DNA of 30,036 nt from a bacterium (GCA_021802745.1 JAJZRK010000006.1:1-30036); one strand, 5' to 3'; shown: positions 1 to 8,172, counted from the stretch's first letter. Numbers and translations: made by a program. The notes: generated by a model not told the origin, from the sequence alone.

Positions 1-54
1 ACGTACTAGCGGGGCGGGGGGCGGGGTGCGGTGGGGGGGCAGGGTGTGGTGGGG

Positions 55-145
55 GGTGCAGGGTGTGGTGCAGGGTGCAGGGTGTGGTGCGGGGTGCAGG
101 GTGCGGGGTGTGGTGCAGGGTGCAGAGTGTGGTGCGGAGTGAAGG
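55..145. repeat. G-rich short tandem array with a 19-nt higher-order unit
   Basis: The tract is built from heptamers of the type GGTGCAG and GGTGTGG plus a pentamer TGCAG or TGCGG, giving a 19-nt higher-order unit repeated about four times with point changes and one extra heptamer. Positions 11-54 are also very G-rich but less regular. One strand is almost free of C and rich in GGG runs, so G-quadruplex formation is possible. Open frames running through it (for example from position 31) are low-complexity artefacts. No gene is seen in 1-309. Confidence 0.85.
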
Positions 146-309
146 GAACTCGCGGGTGCGCTCCTGGCTTCAGCAAGTGGGCGACATACCTCCCGTGGCG
201 GTGCGCACCGGCGCCTGTCTGCCCGCGGAACTCGACGTCGGATTCATGCATGAACCACTTCCCTGACGGACCGCGCGCTCGCTTCACCATGCGGCCGGCA
301 GGGGCCGCG

Positions 310-480
310 ATGCGCTGCCGCGACGCGGACGCGCTGCTTTGGGAGTACATTGACGGGGTGCTCGACGTGGCGCGCGCGTTCCTGCGTCGGGTCGCGCGCA
401 CGCAAGGGCTGGAGCGTGCGCCCGACCCGCTGCGCGAGTGCATTGACGCCCTCCGGCGGGAGAAGGGACTGGAGCGATGA
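310..480 (+). CDS. Small anti-sigma-like (zf-HC2-type) protein lacking the second half of its zinc site
   Basis: The 56-aa product starts MRCRDADALLWEYIDG, which matches the opening of zf-HC2 (ZAS) anti-sigma factors, normally C-x-E/D-A-x(3)-LWEYLDGEL. It then jumps to a segment (ARAFLRRVAR) that in full-length homologues follows the H-x3-C-x2-C zinc motif. About 15-20 residues carrying that motif appear to be missing in frame. ATG 310 is chosen because AGGGG lies at 299-303; ATG 289 would add seven residues. The stop overlaps the next start (ATGA), implying translational coupling to the MoaB gene. Whether the shortened protein binds zinc or a sigma factor is unknown. The family assignment is by eye. 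Confidence 0.55.
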   Translation: MRCRDADALLWEYIDGVLDVARAFLRRVARTQGLERAPDPLRECIDALRREKGLER

Positions 481-1013
481 CAGCGACGAACGATCATTCA
501 GCAAGCACGGCGGCCCATCAGGCGGAGGCGGCGCTGCGCGACGGCGCGCGCTGCCTGGTCTTCACCGTCAGCGATTCACGCACGACCGCCACCGATGAGT
601 CGGGCGCCCTCATCGAACGCCTGCTCGTGGAGGCGGGGCACACGGTGGTCGCGCGCGACCTGATGAAGAACGACGAAGCGCCGCTGCGTGCCGCGCTCAC
701 CGCAGCGCTGGAGCGCCACGACGTGGATGTGGTGCTCTGCACGGGCGGCACCGGGCTCGGGTCGCGCGACCGGACGGTGGAGGTGGTGCGCCCGCTGCTC
801 GACCGGGAGCTCCCCGGATTCGGCGAGCTCTTTCGCTCGCTGAGCTATCTCGAACAGATCGGCGCGGCGGCGATGCTGAGCCGCGCACTCGCCGGCGCCG
901 CGCGCGGCAAGTTCGTGGCCGTGATGCCCGGATCGCGCGCCGCCGTGGAGCTGGCCATGACACGCCTCATCGTCCCGGAGCTGAAGCACGCGCTGCGCGA
1001 GCTGGGACGTTAA
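477..1013 (+). CDS. moaB: MoaB/MogA-family molybdenum cofactor biosynthesis protein
   Basis: The 178-aa protein belongs to the MoCF-binding fold that adenylylates molybdopterin or inserts molybdate. It shows VFTVSDSRTT near residue 29, the hallmark TGGTGLGSRD at residues 89-98 (nucleotide/MPT loop with the conserved Asp), SYLEQIGAAAMLSRALAG, and a PGS turn near the C-terminus. Length and motif order fit single-domain MoaB/MogA; the GEPH/MoeA extra domains are absent. ATG 477 overlaps the stop of the small upstream ORF, with GGAG at 471-474, so the two are probably one transcript. It is the only recognisable Mo-cofactor gene in the window. The split between MoaB and MogA activity cannot be decided by eye. 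Confidence 0.93.
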   Translation: MTATNDHSASTAAHQAEAALRDGARCLVFTVSDSRTTATDESGALIERLLVEAGHTVVARDLMKNDEAPLRAALTAALERHDVDVVLCTGGTGLGSRDRTVEVVRPLLDRELPGFGELFRSLSYLEQIGAAAMLSRALAGAARGKFVAVMPGSRAAVELAMTRLIVPELKHALRELGR

Positions 1014-1025
1014 CCCCGCTTGGAG

Positions 1026-1096
1026 GACGAAGCACGGGAGCCCCCCGGACGGATGCTGGAGTCCGGCATCCGTCCGGGGGGCTCCCGTACTTCGTC
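1026..1096. terminator. Very long hairpin between convergent genes
   Basis: Arms 1026-1056 and 1066-1096 form a 31-bp stem with a single C/A mismatch and a 9-nt loop. It sits between the convergent moaB (+) and M1 peptidase (-) genes, where a bidirectional terminator is expected. There is no clear T tract on either side and the stem is far longer than a usual intrinsic terminator. A mobile palindromic repeat serving as terminator is an alternative. Confidence 0.7.
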
Positions 1097-1113
1097 AGCT
1101 ACGCGGACTCAGC

Positions 1114-3183
1114 TCACGGCAGCGGCGCCGTCGCCGGCTTCTTCCACGTGTTGTTCGAGCGGTTCACGTCGGCGTACACCTCGTCCGGGTCCACCACCAC
1201 CTGCGCGATGTCCTTGCTCGAGAACTTGCCGTACGTGAACTGCTTCTCGTTCGAGCGCCAGATGTCGGCGGGGAGCTTCACGCGCTCGGTGGTGCCGTCG
1301 GTGTACGTGATGTCCAGCTCCGCCGGCATCACGATGCCTCCCTTCTGCTCGATGCTGATGCGATAGTAGCCGGTCCCCTTCGAGTCGTCGCCGACCACTT
1401 CCTTGGCGTTCTGCCGATCGACGCCGGTGAGCGCCTGGTCGTTGTTGTAGCCCGTGTAGAACCAGCCGCGCCAGAACCAGTTGAGCGACTCGCCGAGGCC
1501 GTCTTCCATGGAACGGAAGAAGTCGGCGGGCTGCGGGTGCTTGAACATCCAGCGCTGGCTGTAGCCGCGGAACGCCTCGTCGAACGCCGTCGGGCTCGCG
1601 ACGTGCTCGCGGAGCATGACGAGGCCGCTCGCCGGCTTGGTGTAGCCGTTGGGGCCGAAGGTGCCGCGCGTGTTGAGGTCGGAGTGCTCCATGATCGGCA
1701 CCGGATTGGCCTGCCGCATGAAGTTGGCGATGCTCTTCGGGTTGCCGGGCAGGCGCATCGCCGGCCAGTTCTTGTCGAAATCGAGCGAGCCGTAGTGCTC
1801 GAGGAACGAGTTGAGCCCCTCGTCCATCCACGTCCACATGCGTTCGTCGGACGCGACGATCATCGGGAACCAGTTGTGGCCGACCTCGTGAATGGTCACC
1901 GACGCGAGCGAGTACTCGAGCGACTTGTCGTACGTGCCGTCGGGGCGAGGGCGCGCGCCGCAGAAGGCGATCATCGGGTACTCCATGCCGCCCACCGCGC
2001 CGTGCACGTTCGACGCCTGCGGGTACGGATACTCGAACGCCATGCGCCCGTACGTCACCATGGTCTGCGCGATGGCCTTGGTGCTGATCTTGTTCCAGAT
2101 CGGCATCCCCTCGCGCGGGTAGACCGAGTTGAGCTCGATGGTCCGGCCGCCCTTGGCGTAGCGGAAGCCCATCGCATCCCACGCGAAGCCGCGCGACGAC
2201 GCCCAGGCAAAGTCGCGGACGTTCTGGGCGACGAAATGCCAGGTCAGGTTGCCCGTGCCGGCGGGACGAATGGCCGGCGTGACGATCTCCTCGGGCTTGA
2301 TGATGTAGACGGGTGTATCGGCGGCGAACGCCGCCTTGAGCCGCGCGCGCTGCGTGGCCGTGAGCACCTCGGCCGGGTTCTGGAGCACGCCGGTGGCGCG
2401 CACGATATGGTCGCGCGGCACCGTGAGGCTGACGTCGTAGTTGCCGAACTCGAGGTAGAACTCGCCCATGCCGAGGAACTGGTTGTTCTGCCAGCCGTTC
2501 ACGTCGTCGTAGACGGCGGCGCGCGGAAACCACTGCGCGTTCAGGTACTCCCAGCCGTCCTTGAGCTTCTCCTTCTGCCCGCGCCCGTTGCGTCCGCCAT
2601 TGGGCACTTCATGCGACCAGTCAATGGCCACCTGCACCTTCTGGCCGGTCCCGAGCGGCGCGTCGAGGTTCACGCGCATCTGGGTGCCGTTCATCGTGTA
2701 GCGCGCATCCTTGCGCCTGCCCTGCGCGTCAATGAGCTGCACGCGTGACAGCGTGTAGCCGAACTCGACGTCGCTCATCAGGAAGCGGCGGAACCGCGGG
2801 TCCATGCCCTTGGGAATCGCGCCGGCCATGAGGTTGGCGCGCGAGTCCTTCTTCTCGATGTTCTGGTCGAGCTGGAACCAGAGGTACGTGAGCTGGTCGG
2901 GCGAGTTGTTGTGGTAGGTCACTACCTCGCTGCCGATCACCCGGTGCGTCGTCGTGTCGAGCGACGCCTTGATGGTGTAGTCCACCTGCTGCTGCCAGTA
3001 CCTGGCGCCGGGGGCGCCCGAGGCGCGGCGCCGGTCGTTCGGCGCCGGCCAGTCCTCGAGGGCGCGGAAGTTGGACTGGTTGACCTTCTTCGAGGTGTCG
3101 GCGTTGAGCCAGACCTGTGCCGACGCCTGGCCGGCAAACGATACCGTCGTCGCCAGGGCAAGGATCACGGGGAGTGCACGCAT
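1114..3183 (-). CDS. Exported M1-family (gluzincin) metallopeptidase
   Basis: The 689-aa protein has a signal peptide (residues 1-22, ending ASAQ). The zinc site HEVGHN starts at H432, with the third ligand E455 in WMDEG, giving the HEXXH-x18-E spacing of M1 peptidases. GGMEYPM stands in for the GAMEN exopeptidase motif. The N-terminal half is the beta-sandwich domain of the family, and a short C-terminal beta region follows the catalytic domain. It probably cleaves peptides in the periplasm or at the outer membrane. GGAG lies about 9 nt before the start. It is convergent with moaB and shares a long hairpin at its 3' end. Substrate is unknown; aminopeptidase activity is inferred from family. 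Confidence 0.92.
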   Translation of the reverse strand: MRALPVILALATTVSFAGQASAQVWLNADTSKKVNQSNFRALEDWPAPNDRRRASGAPGARYWQQQVDYTIKASLDTTTHRVIGSEVVTYHNNSPDQLTYLWFQLDQNIEKKDSRANLMAGAIPKGMDPRFRRFLMSDVEFGYTLSRVQLIDAQGRRKDARYTMNGTQMRVNLDAPLGTGQKVQVAIDWSHEVPNGGRNGRGQKEKLKDGWEYLNAQWFPRAAVYDDVNGWQNNQFLGMGEFYLEFGNYDVSLTVPRDHIVRATGVLQNPAEVLTATQRARLKAAFAADTPVYIIKPEEIVTPAIRPAGTGNLTWHFVAQNVRDFAWASSRGFAWDAMGFRYAKGGRTIELNSVYPREGMPIWNKISTKAIAQTMVTYGRMAFEYPYPQASNVHGAVGGMEYPMIAFCGARPRPDGTYDKSLEYSLASVTIHEVGHNWFPMIVASDERMWTWMDEGLNSFLEHYGSLDFDKNWPAMRLPGNPKSIANFMRQANPVPIMEHSDLNTRGTFGPNGYTKPASGLVMLREHVASPTAFDEAFRGYSQRWMFKHPQPADFFRSMEDGLGESLNWFWRGWFYTGYNNDQALTGVDRQNAKEVVGDDSKGTGYYRISIEQKGGIVMPAELDITYTDGTTERVKLPADIWRSNEKQFTYGKFSSKDIAQVVVDPDEVYADVNRSNNTWKKPATAPLP

Positions 3184-3324
3184 TCCGAACGACTCCAGAC
3201 TATGGGAGATAACCTTCAGTTACGCGCGGGCGCCGCCGCCCGCTGACCGGACGCGCTGAGGCGCCGTCCATTGGACAGGCGCCAGCGGTGCGCAGTTTAC
3301 TACGGTATGGGAGCGGGAATTGGT

Positions 3325-3747
3325 TCAGGCGCCGTTGAGGACCACCGACCACGTGACCGGAATGGCCGGGTCGAGCGAGTCGCGGACGCTGCAGTACTTG
3401 GTGACCGCCAGCTCCACCGCCCGCTCGGCATGCACGCGCTCGATGCCGGCGCCGTCAATGCGATACACCAGGTGCGCCTTCACGACGCGCCGCGGCGCCA
3501 CGTCCTTGCGCTCGCCCTGCACCTCGATGCTGAACGACTCCACCGGCGTGCGGCGCTTGGCGAGAATGTCCACCACGTCGACCCCCGTGCAGGCGCCGAG
3601 GCCGATGAGCAACGTGTCCACTGGGCCGGGGCCCGTCTGCGCCGAGGCGTCCACGCGGATCTGCGGGCCGCCGGGGCGCCCGGCGTCGAAGCGGTGCTCG
3701 CCGGCCCAATTGAGCTGGACGCGATTGTCGGGGCGGACGGAAGTCAT
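3325..3747 (-). CDS. OsmC-family protein
   Basis: The 140-aa protein has the two OsmC/Ohr cysteines: C53 in LGACTGVDVVDIL and C119 in KYCSVRDSL. In active family members these two thiols reduce organic hydroperoxides. The sequence is closer to the YhfA-like OsmC subgroup than to classical Ohr (PVDTLLIGLGACTG), so peroxidase activity should not be assumed. It lies downstream of csaA on the same strand, separated by an inverted heptamer array, so co-transcription is uncertain. 3184-3324 contains no gene. Confidence 0.9.
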   Translation of the reverse strand: MTSVRPDNRVQLNWAGEHRFDAGRPGGPQIRVDASAQTGPGPVDTLLIGLGACTGVDVVDILAKRRTPVESFSIEVQGERKDVAPRRVVKAHLVYRIDGAGIERVHAERAVELAVTKYCSVRDSLDPAIPVTWSVVLNGA

Positions 3748-3760
3748 GGGGGGGAAGTTG

Positions 3761-3865
3761 ACGGTAGACGGTAGACGGTAGACGGTAGACGGTAGACGGT
3801 AGAAACTCGCCGGCCGTGGATCATCAGTCCGAAATCTCTACCGTCCACCGTCCACCGTCTACCGT
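3761..3865. repeat. Paired inverted heptamer arrays, locus 1
   Basis: Six perfect copies of ACGGTAG occupy 3761-3802. After a 35-bp spacer, four copies of the complementary unit (CTACCGT or CCACCGT) occupy 3838-3865. Read on the minus strand, the array starts 6 nt after the csaA stop codon and ends 13 nt before the osmC start. The two arms can form a long imperfect stem in RNA or single-stranded DNA. The same architecture recurs near 12.3 and 26.1 kb. Confidence 0.95.
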
Positions 3866-3871
3866 CTGCCC

Positions 3872-4204
3872 TCACCCAATCTTCACCCCATTCGACACCG
3901 GCCGCTCCACGGCCAGCAGCACCACTTCGTGGGCGGCCGGCATTGCCCCCAGCACCAGCACCTCACTCGTGAACCCGGCAATGTTGCGCGTTCCGATATT
4001 CGTGACGGCCACGACCTGGCGCCCGACGAGCGATTCCGGGGTATAGTGCACCGTGAGTTGGGCGCTCGACCGCTTGATCCCAAGCTCCGGGCCGAAGTCT
4101 ATCTCCAGCCGGATCGAGGGTTTGACGGCGCGCGCAAAGGGTTCGGCGCTCAGCACCGTCCCCACGCGAATGTCGATGTCGAAAAAGTCCTGGGGTGTTG
4201 GCAT
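3872..4204 (-). CDS. csaA: CsaA-type tRNA-binding domain protein
   Basis: The 110-aa protein is the complete single-domain CsaA form of the tRNA-binding OB fold found at the C-terminus of bacterial MetRS and in Trbp111. Characteristic segments are FFDIDIRVGTV near residue 7, KPSIRLEIDFGPELG, RSSAQLT near 45, and VTNIGTRNIAGFTSEVLVLG. CsaA binds tRNA and has been described as a secretion-related chaperone in Bacillus. The stop lies next to the heptamer array. The length fits the family well. Confidence 0.94.
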   Translation of the reverse strand: MPTPQDFFDIDIRVGTVLSAEPFARAVKPSIRLEIDFGPELGIKRSSAQLTVHYTPESLVGRQVVAVTNIGTRNIAGFTSEVLVLGAMPAAHEVVLLAVERPVSNGVKIG

Positions 4205-4262
4205 TCGCCGAAGCTAGCAATACCCGGAACCGGGCGCATCTGGGCTTCTTTACCACGGAGCA

Positions 4263-4394
4263 CACGGAGGAAGCGGAGGGCCACGGAGTACTGCTACTGC
4301 TGGGGGAACGACAACGCGCCACGCAAACACCTGAATGCCACTCGCAGTTCACCCAAGAAGTTGCAGTACTCCGTGGCCCTCCGCTCCCTCCGTG
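4263..4394. repeat. Large inverted repeat built on CACGGAG units
   Basis: Arms 4273-4294 and 4363-4384 are a perfect 22-bp inverted repeat. With one mismatch it extends to 4263-4294 and 4363-4394, with weaker CACGGA matches further out. The loop is 68 bp. The arms are made of CCACGGAG and CACGGAGG units, a motif seen as dispersed intergenic repeats in many environmental bacteria. No gene is supported in 4205-4495, so this element accounts for most of that 291-bp interval. Confidence 0.9.
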
Positions 4395-4483
4395 ACCTCC
4401 GTGATGAAAAAGGTCTGCTTCGCGGTGAAGAAGCCTGTCGTCACGCACGCCTGAAACGCTCACCGGTTGTGCAGCCGCGCCGC

Positions 4484-4489
4484 TATCTT
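4484..4489 (+). promoter_or_regulatory. -10-like hexamer of a probable leaderless promoter
   Basis: TATCTT ends 6 nt before ATG 4496 and no Shine-Dalgarno sequence is present, so transcription would begin at or next to the start codon. The paralogous gene at 7763 is preceded by the closely related TACATT followed by the same TTTCAG context (7733-7741). No good -35 is seen. Confidence 0.4.
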
Positions 4490-4495
4490 TCAGGC

Positions 4496-4816
4496 ATGGG
4501 ACAATACGAACGCCACGTCTTCGTCTGCACCTCGGGCAAGACCTGCCCCACGCAGGACTCCAAGGATGTCTTCTCGGCGCTCCGCACGGCGGTCGTGGAC
4601 GCCGGCATCAAGGGACGCGTGCGCGTGAACCACTCCGGCTGCCTGGGCCAATGTGGCCACGGCCCGATGGTCGTCGTCTATCCCGAGGATGTCTGGTACC
4701 ACGGCGTGAAGGCCACCGACGCCGCGCGCATCGTCAGCGAGCACCTGCAGGGCGGCCATCCCGTGGACGACCTGCGCTACATCGCACCGCCGGGTGACAA
4801 CAAGCTGCCCGAGTAG
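4496..4816 (+). CDS. Thioredoxin-like [2Fe-2S] ferredoxin, copy 1
   Basis: The 106-aa protein has the four cysteines expected for a thioredoxin-like [2Fe-2S] ferredoxin: C11 and C17 (CTSGKTC) and C49 and C53 (GCLGQCGHGP), followed by MVVVYPEDVWYHGV, a family signature also seen in NuoE-like domains. It probably carries electrons in the cytosol; the partner is unknown. ATG 4496 is the first in-frame start after the inverted repeat and has a -10-like TATCTT 6 nt upstream. The gene ends 2 nt before the end of the convergent M16 gene. A paralogue lies at 7763. Confidence 0.9.
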   Translation: MGQYERHVFVCTSGKTCPTQDSKDVFSALRTAVVDAGIKGRVRVNHSGCLGQCGHGPMVVVYPEDVWYHGVKATDAARIVSEHLQGGHPVDDLRYIAPPGDNKLPE

Positions 4817-4818
4817 CG

Positions 4819-7677
4819 CTACGGCACCGGCTTCCGCTCCGCTTCAGGGAGCAGCGTGAACCGCGCGTACTGTTTCAAGTCCAGGTAGCGCCGCGCCGCG
4901 TCGCGCACCTGCTCCGCCGTGAGCTTCTGCACGTGCGCAGGATACTGCACCGTGGCATGCTGGTCGCGCCCATCCTCGTCGTGGTCGCTCATCCAGCGCA
5001 GCCAGGCGGCGTTCTCGCGCAGGCCGGTTTCGTGCTGGCGCAGGAAGGTCTCTCGGATCTTCGCCATCTCATCCGGCGTCGGACCCGCGCGCTTCACCGA
5101 GTCAATGACGGCAAAGGCGGCCGCCGCCAGCTCCTCCACGCGCTCCGGCGCCGAGCCAAAGCTGAGCGCAACGTTGTACCGCTTGTAGGGAATCCAGCTC
5201 CCCGCCGCACTCACGCCGACGCCGTACGTGCCGCCCTTGTCCTCGCGCAGCGCGTCGCGCAGGCGCATGTCGAGCAGTTGCTGCAACGCATCGAGCTCCA
5301 GCCGGTTCTCCCACGAGTAGTCGAACGGGCCGTGGAAGATGATCCGCGAGTACGCTTTCGGCGCCGTTCCCTTGCGCACGACGCGGGTCACGACACCCGC
5401 GGGCGGGCGGAGGCCGCGATCCACGAACGTCTCGGCCGCGCCGCCCGTCGGCAGGGCGCCGAGATAGCGCTCGACGAGCGGCCGGATGCCGTCGAGCGTG
5501 AAGTTCCCAACGAGGTAGAACGTGAAGCCGCGAAACGAGGCAAGGCGCTGCCTGTACAGCGCGTACGCCCGCGTCACATCGAGCGAATCGAGCAGTTCGG
5601 GCTGGAAAAGCCGGAACCGCGGATTGTAGTTGGCGAGCACTACATCCACCGTGTCGCCGAACGCCTGCTCCGGCGTGTTGCGGCTGTTCTGCATCTCCGC
5701 CTTCATCATGGCGCGCCCGGCGTTGAACAACGCAGTATCGAGCCGCGGCGCCGTGGCCTGCAGCCAGAAGAGCTCGAACATGGTCTGCACGTCACGCGGC
5801 GACGCCGAGCCGTACGCCGACTCGCCGTTCTCGCCCACCGACACGCTCGCGGAGGCCACTTTGCCGGTCAGCATGCGGCGCAGCTGGTTCTCGCTGAATG
5901 CGCCGGCGCCGCCCAGCACGAAACCCGACAGCGTGGCGATGTTGTGGTCGGCGTTGTCCAGCAGGGAATAGCCGCCGGGGCGGCGGCCGCTGAAGAGGAT
6001 CTGGTCGTTCTTGAAGTCGGTGGGCTTGAGCAGCACGCGAATGCCGTTGGACAGGGTCCACTCGGTGATGCCAAGGTCGGCGATGGTGCGCGTTGTGGCA
6101 ACCCGGCCCGGCGCCGGTGGATGGGCAACCAGCGGCTGGTTCGCGGCGGAGTCCACGTAGGCGGTGAGCGCCGCCGCCTGCACGCGGTCAAAGACCGCGC
6201 GCAACGCGGAGTCACTGGGCAGGATGATGTCGGGGCGCGCCGGCGCACCGACCGCGATGGTCCGGTTTCGGGCCGGCATCCAGCCGTCCGCCGCGCGGTT
6301 CACCTCGTCGAGCGTGATGCCCGGCAGCAGCCGGATGGCGAGCCCAAGCACCTGCGCGGCGCTCGCGATGGGGCCTTGCCGCAGGGCATGGCCCACCAGC
6401 TGGTTGGCATACACGCGCGACTCCGTCTTGCTGGCCTCCGAGACGCTGCGTTCAAACGACCGCATGAGGCTGATCTTCTGCCGCTCGAGTTCCGTGGCGG
6501 TGAAGCCGAAGCGTTTCGCGCGCTCCAGTTCTCCCAGCGTCGCGGCGAGCGCGTCGGTGAACCGGCTTTCCTTCACCACCGCCGCGGCGGTGAACGCATC
6601 GGCGGTCGGGACGAGCGACCCAAGGCCCGCGAACGCAAAGGCGAAGGGCGTGCTCTCGCGCTGCGACAGTTCGCCAAACCGCTGGCCGATGAGCGAGTTG
6701 TAGATGCGCGACACGACATTCGCGCGCCACGCGCCCACCGTCCCGCGCGCGCGCGGCGGCAGCACCCAGTCCACCCGCACGATGCTCTGCGGAAACTCGC
6801 GGTCCGACGAAATGACCACGCGCGTGTCGGCGTGATTCGGGGCGTCGTACGCCACGCGCGGCCGCGGCGACGCCGGGCCGCGCAGCGAACCGAAGCGCAC
6901 GCGAATGGCCTGCTCGACCGTGGTGACGTCGAAGTCGCCGACCGCCACCACTGTCATCAGGTCGGGGCGGTACCAGTCGGCGTAGAACCGGCGCGCGGCG
7001 GCCACCGTGGCGCTGTCGAGGCTCTCCTTGGTGCCAATCGGCATGCGGTCGGCATAGCGCGAGCCCCGGAACTGCTCGGCGAATTGCCGATCCGCCACGC
7101 GCTGGTTGGCGCCGCGGCCAAGCCGCCATTCCTCGATCACCACCCCGCGCTCGCGGTCAAACTCGGTGCTGTCGAAACTGATCGCCGACGCCCAGTCCTG
7201 CAGCACGTCGAAGGCCGTGTTCAGCAGGGCGGCGGTGTCGGTGGGGATCGTCAGCATGTACACCGTCTCGTCGAAGCTCGTGTACGCGTTGAGGTCGGCG
7301 CCAAAGCGCATGCCGCTCCGTTCGAGGAACGAGACGATGTCCTGCTTGGGGAAGCGCCACGTGCCGTTGAAGGCCATGTGTTCCACGTAATGCGCGATTC
7401 CCCGCTGGTCGTCGTCCTCGAGAATCGAGCCGGCCCGCACCACAAGCCGCAGCTCGGCGCGCTTGGAGGGCCGGTCGTTGCGGCGCACGAGGTAGTGGAC
7501 GCCGTTGGGCAGCGTGCCCCGGATGACGGCCGAGTCCACCGGCATCGAGTCGGCGAGCGCCGGCGCCGCCTGCTGCGCCCCTGCCGTGCCAGCGAGCGCC
7601 GGTGCCGCGTGCTGCGCGCCGGCCGTGCTGGCGAGCGCCAGGGCGCCGACGACGATCCTGCGGAGGTGTGTTCGCAT
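4819..7677 (-). CDS. Exported M16-family (pitrilysin-like) zinc peptidase, two-domain
   Basis: The 952-aa protein starts MRTHLRRIVVGALALAS, a signal peptide ending near residue 21, so ATG 7677 is preferred over the upstream ATG 7821, which would add 48 poorly conserved residues. The inverted zinc motif HYVEH is at residues 96-100, followed by the family stretch MAFNGTWRFP and later RGVVIEEWR carrying the third ligand. The second half is a degenerate M16 domain with GGTYGVGVSAAGSW and the substrate-binding R/Y region. Single-chain, two-repeat periplasmic M16 enzymes degrade peptides. The promoter region is shared with the divergent ferredoxin-like gene at 7763. Confidence 0.93.
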   Translation of the reverse strand: MRTHLRRIVVGALALASTAGAQHAAPALAGTAGAQQAAPALADSMPVDSAVIRGTLPNGVHYLVRRNDRPSKRAELRLVVRAGSILEDDDQRGIAHYVEHMAFNGTWRFPKQDIVSFLERSGMRFGADLNAYTSFDETVYMLTIPTDTAALLNTAFDVLQDWASAISFDSTEFDRERGVVIEEWRLGRGANQRVADRQFAEQFRGSRYADRMPIGTKESLDSATVAAARRFYADWYRPDLMTVVAVGDFDVTTVEQAIRVRFGSLRGPASPRPRVAYDAPNHADTRVVISSDREFPQSIVRVDWVLPPRARGTVGAWRANVVSRIYNSLIGQRFGELSQRESTPFAFAFAGLGSLVPTADAFTAAAVVKESRFTDALAATLGELERAKRFGFTATELERQKISLMRSFERSVSEASKTESRVYANQLVGHALRQGPIASAAQVLGLAIRLLPGITLDEVNRAADGWMPARNRTIAVGAPARPDIILPSDSALRAVFDRVQAAALTAYVDSAANQPLVAHPPAPGRVATTRTIADLGITEWTLSNGIRVLLKPTDFKNDQILFSGRRPGGYSLLDNADHNIATLSGFVLGGAGAFSENQLRRMLTGKVASASVSVGENGESAYGSASPRDVQTMFELFWLQATAPRLDTALFNAGRAMMKAEMQNSRNTPEQAFGDTVDVVLANYNPRFRLFQPELLDSLDVTRAYALYRQRLASFRGFTFYLVGNFTLDGIRPLVERYLGALPTGGAAETFVDRGLRPPAGVVTRVVRKGTAPKAYSRIIFHGPFDYSWENRLELDALQQLLDMRLRDALREDKGGTYGVGVSAAGSWIPYKRYNVALSFGSAPERVEELAAAAFAVIDSVKRAGPTPDEMAKIRETFLRQHETGLRENAAWLRWMSDHDEDGRDQHATVQYPAHVQKLTAEQVRDAARRYLDLKQYARFTLLPEAERKPVP
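7553..7639. repeat. 39-bp tandem duplication inside the M16 gene
   Basis: Two copies with period 39 (7553-7591 and 7592-7630) and a partial third lie just after the signal-peptide coding region. They encode a duplicated 13-residue Ala/Pro-rich segment (TAGAQHAAPALAG, then TAGAQQAAPALAD). The frame is preserved and only the linker length changes. Confidence 0.9.
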
Positions 7678-7762
7678 GCGAGGAGGATGGATCGTGTCGC
7701 GGCGGCGGGCAAGCGGGGACTCACCGGGCGCATACATTTCAGCGCCACGCCCGCCCACGACC

Positions 7763-8110
7763 ATGCACGACAGCCAGCCGCCCATCATGGAGCCGTATAC
7801 CCGCCACGTGCTGGTCTGCACGGGCGGCTACTGCTCGTCCGACCGGCGGGGGCGCGCCATCTACGCCCGGCTGGCCAGCCTGCTGCAGCGCGAGGGACTC
7901 CTCTTCGGACCCCGGCGGGTGAAGCGGAGCGAGGCGCCCTGCCTCGGCGTCTGCGCCGGCGGACCCATCGTCGCCGTCTATCCGGACGGGACCTGGTACG
8001 GCGGGGTCACGCCCGAGCTGCTCGAGCGGATTGTCACCGAGCATCTCCGCGACGGCCGCCCGGTGACGGAGGCCATCTTCCACCGGCTGGAGCCGCCGGC
8101 CGCACGCTGA
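7763..8110 (+). CDS. Thioredoxin-like [2Fe-2S] ferredoxin, copy 2
   Basis: The 115-aa protein is a paralogue of the gene at 4496. Cysteines C19 and C24 (CTGGYC) and C60 and C64 (CLGVCAGGP) are in the same order, followed by IVAVYPDGTWYGGVTPELLERIVTEHL, which aligns with the C-terminal half of copy 1. The first cysteine pair is one residue closer than in copy 1. ATG 7763 is used; ATG 7787 is an alternative. It is divergent from the M16 gene with an 85-bp shared intergenic region containing TACATT at 7733-7738. It probably also binds [2Fe-2S]. Confidence 0.88.
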   Translation: MHDSQPPIMEPYTRHVLVCTGGYCSSDRRGRAIYARLASLLQREGLLFGPRRVKRSEAPCLGVCAGGPIVAVYPDGTWYGGVTPELLERIVTEHLRDGRPVTEAIFHRLEPPAAR

Positions 8111-8172
8111 CCGCTTGCGGTGAGCGGCGGCGCCTGACAGATATAGGCAACGCATCCCGTCGAGGAAGTGCA

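Noticed and set aside
31..249. N-terminal extension of the anti-sigma-like ORF through the G-rich array
   Set aside because: It encodes Gly/Cys/Val repeats from the array; the conserved part begins at 310.
3761..3865. CRISPR-like array
   Set aside because: Units are 7 bp with no spacers and no cas genes are present; these are simple tandem heptamers.
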